Positions 17,801 to 27,400 of a stretch of 64,000 nucleotides of DNA are shown here, one piece after another (the first letter of the stretch is position 1; each line of letters begins with the position of its first letter). The position numbers were made by a program, and so were the translations under genes. Source of the DNA: G963665495 sp963667575 (GTDB lineage: Bacteria; Desulfobacterota; Desulfovibrionia; Desulfovibrionales; Desulfovibrionaceae); contig CAXXHY010000055.1 of the NCBI GenBank assembly GCA_963667575.2, positions 62,001-126,000 on the forward strand, given 5' to 3'. The notes under the pieces are model-generated. The model had not been told where the DNA came from. It saw only the letters and a list, made by a program, of their open reading frames with translations, and did not search any database.

Positions 17801-20800
17801 CTATTGTGCCATGGCCACGGTTTGAGAAGGTTTGTCTGTTTTGCGCAGCCCGGCCAGGTTGCTGATGCCGATGTCCTGCCAGCGGCGCATTTCCATGACG
17901 CCCCAGATCCGTTCGTATACCTTGCCCTGGGTCTCGTTGCAGATCTGGTACCAGCGGGCGGCTTCCGCAAAGTTGCCCTGCAAGCGTTTTCTGAGCCCGA
18001 CATAGTAACAGGCCATGCTGCGCGTGTTCAGCGTATCCGCGGCAGCCAGAAATTCCTCTTGGCTGATCAGGCCGAGCAGAAAGCGTCCGGGAAGCATGAT
18101 GAAGCTCTGTCTGTCCTGTTTGAAAAACTCCACAAAGGTCTTTTCCAGTTGCGCGGGCTTTTTGTCCAGGCGCAGCCAGCAGATCAGATTGTTGAGCATG
18201 ATGGCATGGCGTACGTTGTTGTCGAATTTCTCCGGGTGTTGGTAGATGTCCAGGCCCATGGCGTATTTCCCGTCCTGCATCAGCATGTTCTGCAGGCGGT
18301 CCTTGCGGTAGTCCAGCTTGACCAGATTGCACAGCGGAGTGCGGGTGTCGGGCGGATCATCCAACTTGGGGCCGATGGTGTTGAGCAGGATATAGCGGCT
18401 TGTGGCGTAATGCGGATTGGCCGGAATCCGCAGGCTGGCGATATCGAAAGCCAGCTGGTGCAGCCCTTTTTTATCAAGTACTTCCGCCAGTTTGTCCGCT
18501 TCCCAGTCGGGCCTTTCGGGCGTCGTGAGCAGGGAAAAGGCCTGAAGTCCTTCCGAGGCAGGACGGTTTTTGAAACTTTCGCAGAACTCGTCGAAATACC
18601 AGCTGTAATAGAAGGATCCTCGTGCGGATCCTGCTTTTACCACTTCTGCTGCCTGTCCGTACTGGTCGTGCCTCCAGTAATAAGCGGCCAGGCTGGCCTG
18701 GGAGTATTCCGAATCTGGATAGCGTTCGGCTGCCTTGAGAAAGTGCTCCAGGGCGGCGGTCGTATTGCCGTTGAGTTCGTAGGCTTTGGCTCCGGTGATC
18801 AGGGCCTCGTTCATGTAGCTGGCGGTCTGTTCGCGAATGGTTTCCACGGCAAGCGGGCCGTTCTTTTGCTGCAGGTAGTTCTTGGCCAGGCAGCATACCA
18901 GCTGCGTATAGCGCAAGTCCCTCTTGGGATAGCGGCTGATGGCGTCTTTGAGCATTGTGACGGCTTCGTTGCCTCTGCCCAGTTCGCGCAAACACCAGGC
19001 CTCCATCATGATGTAATAGTAATTGTCCGGGAGCAGTTTCAGGGCGCGCTCGTAGTAGGGCAATGCCGCGGCAAAGCCCGCCTTGTTTTTTTTATCCAGA
19101 AAATGCTGGCCGATCCGGCCCAGGAGTGAGGCATCGTCGGGATACTTCCGGACATAATCCTTGAAAAGGTCTCCTGATTTTGTGACCTGTTCGATGTTTT
19201 CCAGAAGCCAGACCTTGGGGCTGAGGCCATCGAGCGCCAGCTGGTAGTATTTATCCGCCAGCAAGGGATTTTGCTGTACAAGGAACATGTTACCCAAAGC
19301 AGCGTAGTTCCGCGGTCTGGAGTCCAGCCTTCCGGCAATGGTGGAGGTGGAAACCATATCCCGGTTCAGTTCCCAGAGAACATCGTATGTTTGGGTGGCC
19401 AGGGAACCTTTGGTCTGCTTGTCGAAATACAGCTGCTTTGCGTAGGTCAGGGCCTGCTGATTCTGCCCCAGATTGGTGAGCACCTTGGCCAGATACAGTT
19501 TGGCCAGTCTGTTGATTTTGTAGCTTCCCAGAAGATTTACCGCAAAGGTCCGGGCCCTTTCCAGGACGTTCCAGTTGCGGAAAAGCAGCAGAAAGCGCTG
19601 TTCCATGGCTCCTTCGTACAGACAGCGCATCACCAGTCTGGCTTTGTCGTTATCCAGCAGAAAGCCCGAGGCTTCCTGCTCCGTGTAGGGCTGCCAGCGG
19701 GCAAGGAGCTGGTCAAAGGCTTCGAAGGAAATGCTGCCCTCCAGGGATCTGTTCGCCGGGATAACGGTTTCATTGGCCACAATGCCCCGCGCGTACTGGT
19801 CCATGATCGTTTTTTTGCCTCCGGACGCGTCGTCGGGGACAAGTTCATTGAGCAGCAGCAGCGGATAGGTGATGGTGGTCTGCTGCGAAGAAGCGAGGCT
19901 GTTGATGTCGAATGCTTCGCAGAGCCAGGGAAAGCGATACGGCAGAGCCTCGTCCAGGGCTTTGAACAGTTCGGCCGCCTTTTTCGGGTTTCCGTATCCG
20001 GCCAGACAACGGGCGAGCAGGTAGCTGCTCAAGGGGGATGATTGTTTGTCGTGCAAGGTCTGCAGAGTACGGAGGTCGTCCTGCAAATAGCTCAGCAGCA
20101 ATGCTTGTACCGTGGGGATGGGTTCGGAAACTGCAGGGAGCTGCAGCGATTTTGCGTAGTTATCATAGCCCAGCGAATTGGCCACAATATAGGTGTCTGC
20201 CAGACTGTCCGCGGCAGGAAAGGCATGTCGTTCGATGGCCAGCAACCCCAGGGTTTCCGCGGCGATGGCGTCGGCCCGCTGCATGGGATCCGGGTTCAGC
20301 GTCACGGCCAGCAGGGCGTTGGCGCGCAGGGCCGGTCCGATCAGTTTGCGATTGGGGCCACCCGTACGCCAGAGCATGTCCAGCTGGGACAGGGCGTTGA
20401 GGATGTTGCGCTGGTCCACCTGCAGAATATTGTCCAGAGCCTCCTTGAAGGGGAGCTGCACCACGGGAGCGTCCGAAAGCGCGAACGAATATCCCTGTTT
20501 TTCCAGCAGTCCCATCCAGCTTTGGAGTCCGTCCAGAATACCGGGAAAGGTCAGGGGCAGAGCAACATGCAGCTGGTCTTTTTTTTGTCCGTTTTGCAGC
20601 AGGGGAATGACCAGTTCGTTCTCGCTCCAGAGCAGTTCTCCCACTGTGCAGTGTTTCTTCTCGTCATTGTCCGTATCGGCCAGAAAACTCAGCGCTTTGA
20701 TGAAGCGTTGGTCCGGCAGCAGTCTGTGACGGAGCTCGAACGCTCTCATCAGCTGGTCCGACGGTACCTGCAGGACGGAAGGCGGGGATTGGCGTACGGG

Positions 20801-21418
20801 CGTGATTTTGGGAAGAGGAGTGGTTTTGAGCCTGGGCTCCGGCGGTTCCTTGAACACCGACGGCACGTCCTTGATAAGTGCCGAACTGGTCGTGGCCGCG
20901 ATGGCCGCCAGCGGAGCCCGCGGATTGGTGGGAAGAAAGGGCAGCAGGGGCATGATCACCTGGGGTTTGAAAAACCAAAGCGCGGACAATAAGGCAAAAC
21001 CGATCAGTCCCATGGCCAGGCTTTGCCTTATCCACCAGGCAGGACCCCTGCGCTTTTTTCGACCGTGAATGGCCTGGCCCGTTTCCGAGCTTGCGGCATT
21101 CATGGCTGCTCCGGGCTGGTCCCGAAGAACGGCCGGGGAAACAGCTTGGGAAACAGGGGTTGCCGGAGCCGGTTCGGCTGTTTCCGAATCCTGTGCCTCG
21201 AATGTGGCGTTGATGCCGTGGGCTTGGAAAAAATTGAGTATTTCAGCTGCATCCAGGGCGCTGACATTTTCGAGAATGCGTACGGGTCGCTGACGCATCA
21301 AACCGATCAGCTCTTGCTTGGAAGCTTGCGAATGCACTGTTCGCAGGGCGCGAAACACCTCTTGCGCAGCTTCTTTCGTGGGGATGGAATGGACAAGTAT
21401 TGTTCCGGTGGGGCGCAT
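17801..21418 (-). CDS. Large membrane-anchored TPR-repeat protein
   Basis: 1205-residue protein starting at ATG 21418, which has AGGAG seven bases upstream; a TTG 18 bp earlier is less likely. A small N-terminal domain of about 80 residues is followed by a Pro/Ala-rich linker, one membrane helix (about residues 135-160, SLAMGLIGFALLSALWFF) and a long helical-repeat region with many TPR-like pairs, for example LYLAKVLTNLGQNQQALTYA and YPDSEYSQASLAAYYW. Topology suggests a periplasmic scaffold tethered to the inner membrane. I see no enzyme motif. Comparable proteins serve in surface-structure or polysaccharide assembly, but no such genes adjoin it. Confidence 0.75.
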   Translation of the reverse strand: MRPTGTILVHSIPTKEAAQEVFRALRTVHSQASKQELIGLMRQRPVRILENVSALDAAEILNFFQAHGINATFEAQDSETAEPAPATPVSQAVSPAVLRDQPGAAMNAASSETGQAIHGRKKRRGPAWWIRQSLAMGLIGFALLSALWFFKPQVIMPLLPFLPTNPRAPLAAIAATTSSALIKDVPSVFKEPPEPRLKTTPLPKITPVRQSPPSVLQVPSDQLMRAFELRHRLLPDQRFIKALSFLADTDNDEKKHCTVGELLWSENELVIPLLQNGQKKDQLHVALPLTFPGILDGLQSWMGLLEKQGYSFALSDAPVVQLPFKEALDNILQVDQRNILNALSQLDMLWRTGGPNRKLIGPALRANALLAVTLNPDPMQRADAIAAETLGLLAIERHAFPAADSLADTYIVANSLGYDNYAKSLQLPAVSEPIPTVQALLLSYLQDDLRTLQTLHDKQSSPLSSYLLARCLAGYGNPKKAAELFKALDEALPYRFPWLCEAFDINSLASSQQTTITYPLLLLNELVPDDASGGKKTIMDQYARGIVANETVIPANRSLEGSISFEAFDQLLARWQPYTEQEASGFLLDNDKARLVMRCLYEGAMEQRFLLLFRNWNVLERARTFAVNLLGSYKINRLAKLYLAKVLTNLGQNQQALTYAKQLYFDKQTKGSLATQTYDVLWELNRDMVSTSTIAGRLDSRPRNYAALGNMFLVQQNPLLADKYYQLALDGLSPKVWLLENIEQVTKSGDLFKDYVRKYPDDASLLGRIGQHFLDKKNKAGFAAALPYYERALKLLPDNYYYIMMEAWCLRELGRGNEAVTMLKDAISRYPKRDLRYTQLVCCLAKNYLQQKNGPLAVETIREQTASYMNEALITGAKAYELNGNTTAALEHFLKAAERYPDSEYSQASLAAYYWRHDQYGQAAEVVKAGSARGSFYYSWYFDEFCESFKNRPASEGLQAFSLLTTPERPDWEADKLAEVLDKKGLHQLAFDIASLRIPANPHYATSRYILLNTIGPKLDDPPDTRTPLCNLVKLDYRKDRLQNMLMQDGKYAMGLDIYQHPEKFDNNVRHAIMLNNLICWLRLDKKPAQLEKTFVEFFKQDRQSFIMLPGRFLLGLISQEEFLAAADTLNTRSMACYYVGLRKRLQGNFAEAARWYQICNETQGKVYERIWGVMEMRRWQDIGISNLAGLRKTDKPSQTVAMAQ

Positions 21419-22351
21419 GATGAACTCTCCTGACAATGAAGGCGCGGACGTCTGGGCAGCCGTTCAGGTTCATGAGATGAAAATTGTAAACAGACGTTGC
21501 AATGCGTATCTGCGGCTAATCAAACGATTCTGATGCGACTTGAATCCGGAGTAACTTGCAATGTATCAGAGCTTTTCCAGAGGAATGTTCTGATGCCAAC
21601 AAAATTGTTGCTGATCTTATTGCATAGCTGTAAGACTTTATAAAGCATTATTTAAACCATTATGGTTAAAAAATACGACAGATGAGTAGTGGACAGGTTT
21701 GATGCATCTGACAATTCTTCTTGAGAAAAGGATACCCGATGCCCATACATTCGGATGGTTCAATAAGTACTCTCAACTCTGTGGTAATGCGGATAAAGCG
21801 CTTTTTGTCAAAAAAATCCGTGAAAACAGTGTTTTTGTTTGTGCTGTTGTGGGCGCAATTTTTGGGAGGAATTCGCGGAATTATAATTTATTTCTACAGA
21901 TTTAATGATATTGAAATACAATAGTACAGTCCTCTGATTGCCATCAGCGCTTTATAATTTGTTCTTATCATTTTAATACATACCGGAAACAGGATGTCTT
22001 GCTATATTATGGCTGTAATCATGTTTATTTATGCCTTATTATCGCTTGTATTCTGTTATGGAATGATTATACATGCAGAGATTGTATTTCTATTTAATGA
22101 TTTTATTCATGTGATGATATATGTGTATATTGGTATTTGTTTGGTAAAAAAAGGACGTCGTAGGGTTTGATTACAGGTTTTTGCAGTATATTTTGCGTAT
22201 TATATAGAAAACATAATGATGAAACTGTGATAATTAATTTTATGTAAACGCTTAAAAGCCCGCTTCCTGAAAGCAGACAAAAGGAGTACGCAGTACCGGG
22301 TGCTGCTGCTGCCGTAATAATCAGAATCTCAAAGTTCAGATCGGGAGAAAT
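21419..22351. other. 930-bp AT-rich intergenic region
   Basis: Lies between the reverse TPR gene and the forward OsmC gene. It is strongly AT-rich, with one weak small-ORF candidate (21739-21924) and a 3' part that looks like untranslated leader. No RNA gene or repeat recognised. Confidence 0.5.
21739..21924 (+). CDS. Possible small membrane protein
   Basis: 61-codon ORF whose ATG is preceded by AAAGGA at a good distance. The translated product has a basic segment (RIKRFLSKKSVK) then one hydrophobic helix (VFLFVLLWAQFLGG). No homology recognised; lies in AT-rich DNA where chance ORFs are fewer but composition is suspect. Confidence 0.2.
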   Translation: MPIHSDGSISTLNSVVMRIKRFLSKKSVKTVFLFVLLWAQFLGGIRGIIIYFYRFNDIEIQ

Positions 22352-22759
22352 ATGATAAAGACTGCAAGTGAAAAAGAACCCTTCAAGGTGTCCTTTACCA
22401 ACGGAAAAATTGTTTCCGTCAGCGATAATACCCCCGAAAAAGGGGGCCATGGCGATGGTTTCAGGCCGCATGATATGCTGGAGGCAGCCCTGGCCTGCTG
22501 TATGAACATGTCCGTGCGGATGTACGCTCAGGAGCATTCGCTGCCTGTGGAAAATGTGGCGACCACGGTCGAACTGGACAGAAGCGAGCCGGGTAGGGCC
22601 TGCTTCAGGTACTCTGTGGAAATGGGAGGTCCCTTGTCGGAAGACGACAAACAGGAGATCCTCGAAATGTTGAAGAATTGCCCGGTACGCCGGACTCTGT
22701 CCGGCGAGATTGCATTTGCCGAAAAAAAGCGATCCTCAGAGGATTGTGCAAAATATTAA
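22352..22759 (+). CDS. OsmC/Ohr-family protein
   Basis: 135-residue protein with the OsmC fold: DGFRPHDMLEAALACCMNMSVRMYA carries the first conserved cysteine region (tandem CC) and LKNCPVRRTLS the second. In active members the two cysteines reduce organic hydroperoxides. The first site here is CCMN, and the second Cys is retained in CPVR, so peroxidase activity is plausible. Start ATG with GGGAGAAAT upstream. A hairpin follows the stop. Confidence 0.85.
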   Translation: MIKTASEKEPFKVSFTNGKIVSVSDNTPEKGGHGDGFRPHDMLEAALACCMNMSVRMYAQEHSLPVENVATTVELDRSEPGRACFRYSVEMGGPLSEDDKQEILEMLKNCPVRRTLSGEIAFAEKKRSSEDCAKY

Positions 22760-22806
22760 TGGAAGCGGTTAATACTTAACGGCCCGCTTCCGCGGCATTC
22801 GCCGCT

Positions 22807-22831
22807 GGCCACGCCAATGGCGTGGCCTTCC
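22807..22831 (+). terminator. Probable terminator after the OsmC gene
   Basis: A perfect 9-bp stem GGCCACGCC/GGCGTGGCC with 3-nt loop, followed by TTCCTTAT, a weak U tract. Confidence 0.5.
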
Positions 22832-22893
22832 TTATCTCTCAGTTCAAGAAATTGTAAAAATTTCTGCACTGTAAAAACAGCCAGGGAGTCAGC

Positions 22894-23344
22894 ATGAGAT
22901 TCGCGCATACGAATATTGCCGCCAGGGACTGGAAAACGTTGTCTGATTTTTACATCAACGTCTTTGACTGCACCATGGTGCCGCCCCAAAGGGACCTGTC
23001 GGGAGACTGGCTGGATACGGGCACGGGCCTGACAAACGCGCATCTGCAAGGGGTGCATCTGGCGCTGCCGGGCTATGACGGACCAGCGCCCACGCTGGAG
23101 ATTTTCAGCTACGATGCGATGTGCGAGCAGCCGGAGATAATGCCCAACTGTACGGGCTTCACCCATATCGCCTTTGAAGTCGAGGATGTCGACGATATTC
23201 TGGCCAAGGGTCTGGCTAATGGTGGGTCTGCGCTCGGGAAGGTCGTCGAACGGGAGTACCCGAATGTCGGGTGTGCTGCGTTTCGTGTATTTTCGCGATC
23301 CCGAAGGCAATATAATAGAAATTCAGTCCTGGAAAAAAGCGTAA
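22894..23344 (+). pseudogene. VOC/glyoxalase-family protein with C-terminal frameshift
   Basis: Vicinal oxygen chelate protein of the glyoxalase/dioxygenase superfamily. The N-terminal half HTNIAARDWKTLSDFY and the middle GFTHIAFEVEDVDDI are intact. At about 23272 the reading frame shifts. In the plus-one frame the expected ending VLRFVYFRDPEGNIIEIQSW (with its metal-ligand Glu) follows and stops at 23344. Read in the original frame the protein instead runs to 23532 with no family resemblance. A single extra T at 23272 explains it. Either a sequencing error or a recent mutation. It lies next to methylglyoxal synthase, which suggests a role in electrophile handling. Confidence 0.8.
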
Positions 23345-23370
23345 ACAGCGCTTTTTCAGGTTGCATGAAA

Positions 23371-23415
23371 GGACTCCCCGTCCGCGTTGAAAGATGCGGA
23401 CAGGGGGCCTTTTTC
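23371..23415 (+). terminator. Rho-independent terminator after the VOC gene
   Basis: GC-rich stem (23371-23385 with 23396-23409, one bulge) followed by TTTTTC. It also lies at the end of the convergent mgsA gene. Confidence 0.7.
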
Positions 23416-23436
23416 AGTTTTCTTGAGCGGCCGGCT

Positions 23437-23901
23437 TTAGATTTTCCGTTTCAGGTAAGCGGAAACATCGGTTTCACGGATTTTGTAGTCCGTGCCGAAG
23501 AGCGGCGAACTGATCAGAAAGTCCGCGGATGAACGATTGGAAGCCGTGGGAATGTTGTACAGCACGGCCAGGCGCAGCAGGGCTTTCACATCCACATCAT
23601 GGGGATGCGGCTGCATGGGATCCCAGAAGAAAATCAGGGTGTCGATTTTGCAATCGGCAATAAGTGCGCCGAGTTGCTGATCTCCACCCAGGGGGCCGGA
23701 TTTCATTTTCTGCATTGAGATGGGGTGGCCCCCGCAACCTTCCTTTCCGAATTTATCCAGCAGCAGTTTTTCCACCAGTCCACCTGTGGTGCCAGTGGCG
23801 AAAAGGTGATGGCAGGCCAGTTTTTCAGCGTTTTCGTCCACAAATTCCAGCAAGTCGTTTTTACAATTATCGTGCGCAACAAGGGCGATATTTTTCTGCA
23901 T
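23437..23901 (-). CDS. mgsA: Methylglyoxal synthase
   Basis: Cytosolic lyase converting dihydroxyacetone phosphate to methylglyoxal and phosphate, a bypass of lower glycolysis under phosphate limitation. Diagnostic motifs are IALVAHDNCK at the start, the phosphate-binding FATGTTGGLVEK, SGPLGGDQQ, and the active-site region FFWDPMQPHPHDVDVKALLRLA. 154 residues from ATG 23901, preceded by GGAG; a TTG four codons earlier is less likely. Dihydroxyacetone phosphate is also the product of the otn pathway at the left of the window, but no linkage is implied. Confidence 0.95.
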   Translation of the reverse strand: MQKNIALVAHDNCKNDLLEFVDENAEKLACHHLFATGTTGGLVEKLLLDKFGKEGCGGHPISMQKMKSGPLGGDQQLGALIADCKIDTLIFFWDPMQPHPHDVDVKALLRLAVLYNIPTASNRSSADFLISSPLFGTDYKIRETDVSAYLKRKI

Positions 23902-24216
23902 GGGTATCTCCAAAGCAACTGCATGCTTTTTGCTTGAATTTAAATGTAATTTTCAAGTATCCTTTTTGAGGCAAAGGGTAAACTCTTGAAAGCACGTTTA
24001 TTTTAAGCTCCAGCCAGCCTTTTTTGCATCGATTTGTCCAGCCTTTGACTCCGGTCTTCCTTCCTTACGCATGAAAAAAGCCCTCTTTCAAATTGGAAAG
24101 CTATTTTTCAATGTATTTTGATCTACTGTTCAATATTTTATTATCTTTAATCAAAACTCCCAAATAAATAAGTTCTCTTTTTCAGAAGACAATTTCGGCT
24201 GTTTTTCCGTGTATTT

Positions 24217-24408
24217 TGTGCCGCTTATTGACATCACTGTGCCGCATATTGAAATTGCAAGAAAAAATTTTTTATCTAGCATACTGATATTATAGTATTT
24301 CGTTAGTCAGATGTGACAAGTATATTACAAAAAATCATAAATTTCTTGACACCCCACTGCAATTCAGCCACTCTTTGATTGCGGCACGAGATGCCGTATA
24401 GCGGCACA
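24217..24408. promoter_or_regulatory. Paired TGTGCCGC repeats upstream of PFOR (candidate operator)
   Basis: Two direct copies of TGTGCCGC(T/A)TATTGA at 24217-24231 and 24238-24252, spaced 21 bp. Two copies of the inverse core GCGGCAC at 24381-24387 and 24401-24407, spaced 20 bp. Same-face spacing within each pair and opposite orientation between pairs suggest cooperative binding, perhaps with looping across the promoter. The regulator is not identified. Confidence 0.6.
24346..24351 (+). promoter_or_regulatory. Possible -35 element of the PFOR promoter
   Basis: A perfect TTGACA between the two repeat pairs. The matching -10 position (CACTCT) is poor, so an activator may be needed. Confidence 0.35.
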
Positions 24409-24455
24409 CAAAAATAAATCACGAGAGAGCCGTTCTACTGACCAAGGAGAAAGAC

Positions 24456-27400
24456 ATGGCAAAACGCAAGATGGTAACCATGGATGGAAATACAGCTGCT
24501 GCCTATATTTCGTACCCCTTCACAGAGGTGGCTGCTATATTCCCGATAACACCGTCTTCACCGATGGCTGAGCTGGTCGATGATTGGGCTGCCAACGGTA
24601 GAAAGAATTTTTTTGGCCAAACCGTACGGGTTGTGGAAATGCAATCCGAGGGCGGCGCGGCCGGAGCCCTGCACGGCTCGCTGCAAGGTGGCGCACTGAC
24701 CACCACCTACACGGCTTCGCAGGGGCTCCTGTTGATGATCCCCAACATGTACAAAATAGCCGGTGAATTGCTGCCTGGCGTATTCCACGTCAGCGCGCGT
24801 TCGCTCGCTTCCAACAGCCTGAGCATTTTCGGCGACCATCAGGATGTCATGGCCACCCGGCAGACCGGTTTCTGCCTGCTGGCTTCCAGCAGCGTACAGG
24901 ATGCGATGTTCCTGGGCGCCGTGGCGCATCTGTCCGCCATCAAGGCACGGCTGCCTTTCCTGCATTTCTTTGACGGGTTCCGTACCTCCCATGAAACCCA
25001 GAAGATCGAGGTTCTGGAATACGAAGAAGTAGAAAAGCTCATTGATTATGAAGCACTGGAAAAGTTCCGCCACCACGCACTCAATCCTGACCATCCCGAA
25101 CTGAGCGGCATGACGCACAACCCGGATGTCTTCTTCCAGCTGTCCGAATCCCTGAATCCCTACCATGACGCGGTTCCGGGCATCGTGGAAGGCTACATGA
25201 AAGCCATCAACGAACTCACCGGCCGTGATTACGATTTCTTCAACTACTACGGAGCGCCGGACGCGGAACGGATCATCGTTTCCATGGGGTCGAGCTGCTG
25301 CGCCATCGAAGAAACCGTTGATGCGCTGCGTGCGCGCGGCGAAAAAGTGGGCATGGTCAACGTGCACCTGTATCGCCCGTTCCTGCCCGAACGCATGCTG
25401 AAGGTGATTCCCTCCACAGTGAAAAAGATCGCTGTTCTGGACCGCACCAAGGAGCCCGGAGCTGTCGAACCCCTGTGCCTGGACGTACGCGATGCCTTTT
25501 ACGGCAAGGAGAACGCTCCTTTGATCGTGGGCGGACGTTACGGCCTGGCTTCCAAGGATTTCACTCCGGCCAACGCGCAGTCCGTGTTCATCAACCTCGA
25601 GCAGGATGCTCCCAGAGACGCTTTCACCGTGGGCATCGTGGACGACGTGACCATGACGTCCCTGCCGGCTCCGGAAAACGAAGTCACCATCGAACAGGAA
25701 GGCATGACGTCCTGCAAGTTCTGGGGCTTTGGTTCGGACGGCACCGTGGGCGCCAACAAGAGCGCCATCAAAATCATCGGTGATTACACGGATATGTACG
25801 CCCAGGCATATTTTGCGTATGATTCCAAAAAGTCCGGCGGCGTAACCATTTCGCATCTGCGTTTCGGAAAAGAGCCCATCCGTTCTACCTACCTGGTCAA
25901 CAAGGCTGATTTCATTGCCTGCCACAACCAGGCCTATGTCCATTTGTACGACGTATTGCGCGGCATCAAGAAAGGTGGCACCTTTCTGCTGAACACCATG
26001 TGGAGCGACGAGCAGCTCGACACTCAGCTTCCTGCCGCCATGAAACGTGTTCTTGCAGAACGCGAAATCAATTTCTACACAGTCAATGCCATCAGCATTG
26101 CCGATGAAATCGGCATTTCAGGGCGTATCAACATGATCATGCAGGCGGCCTTCTTCAAAGTTGCGGACATCATCCCCATTGACGATGCCGTAAAGTACCT
26201 GAAGGACGCCGTGGTCAAATCCTACGGCAAGAAGGGTCAGAAGGTGGTGGACATGAACTATGCCGCCATCGACCGGGGCGTTGCCAGCATCCACAAGGTC
26301 ACGGTTCCGGACAGCTGGAAAGACAGCACGGACGGATCCGCGGCTGCGGAACAGGAATACCCCGAATTCTACAAGAAGGTGGTCATCCCCATGAACCGCC
26401 AGGAAGGCGACGACCTGCCTGTCAGCGCCTTCAAGGGCTACGAGGACGGCCGCTGGCCCCTGGGAATCACGGGCTACGAAAAACGCGGCGTTGCCGTACG
26501 GACCGCCAAGTGGAATTCCGACAACTGCATCCAGTGCAACCAGTGCTCCTTTGTCTGCCCCCACGCAGTCATCCGCCCCATGCTGGCCACTGCCGAGGAA
26601 ATCTCCGACGCTCCCGAGGGCTTCCAGACCTTGCCGGCCCAGGGAAACAAGGAAAAATTCTTCCATCTGGCCATTTCCTCCCTGGACTGCACCGGCTGCG
26701 GCCTGTGCGTACAGACCTGTCCTGCCAAGGAAAAGGCCCTGGAAATGACTCTGCTGGAAGCACAGCGTCCGCAGTGTGAAAAACTCTGGGAATTCGCCAA
26801 CGAGCGTATCGGCTACAAGCCTCTGGAAAAGGGCACCAAACTCACCGTAAAGACCAGCCAGTTCCTGCAGCCATTGAACGAGTTCTCCGGCGCATGCGCA
26901 GGATGCGGCGAAACCCCTTACGGCAAGCTGGTCACCCAGTTGTTCGGCGACCGCATGATGATGTCCAACGCGGCCGGTTGTTCGACCGTATGGGCTGCAG
27001 GCGCTCCCTCCGTATCCTATACGACCAACGCCAAAGGCCAGGGGCCCGCGTGGGGCTTCTCCCTGTTCGAAGATTGCGCCGAGTACGGTTTTGGCATGGC
27101 CCTGGGCACCAAGCAGGTGCGCGAGAACGTGGCTGTGGCGGCCGGCAAGGTGCTGGAAGGCGAATATCCCGCTGATCTTAAGGCTGTCGTCAAGGAATGG
27201 CTGGACAACATGCAGCTCGGCGACGGCACCCGCGAACGTGCCACGAAACTTGAAGAGGCGCTGGACAAAGCCAAAGGCACCGATCAGCTGCTGAACAAGA
27301 TGTATGACATGCGGGACTACTTCACCAAGCGTTCGCATTGGGTCTTCGGCGGCGACGGCTGGGCCTACGATATCGGTTACGGCGGTCTGGACCATGTGCT

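Larger units (their letters stand above)
23902..24455. other. 550-bp AT-rich region upstream of the pyruvate:ferredoxin oxidoreductase gene
   Basis: Divergent spacer between mgsA and the PFOR gene. The 3' half holds two pairs of TGTGCCGC-type repeats (described separately) and a TTGACA element at 24346. Otherwise AT-rich with no gene seen. Confidence 0.6.

Noticed and set aside
23345..23532. Natural C-terminus of the VOC protein in the original frame
   Set aside because: The frame runs through the terminator, is basic and has no family resemblance, whereas the shifted frame restores the expected ending.
24381..24400. Sigma-54 -24/-12 promoter at CGGCACGAGATGCC
   Set aside because: GG and GC elements are 8 bp apart where 10 are needed; the sequence is better read as part of the GCGGCAC repeat pair.
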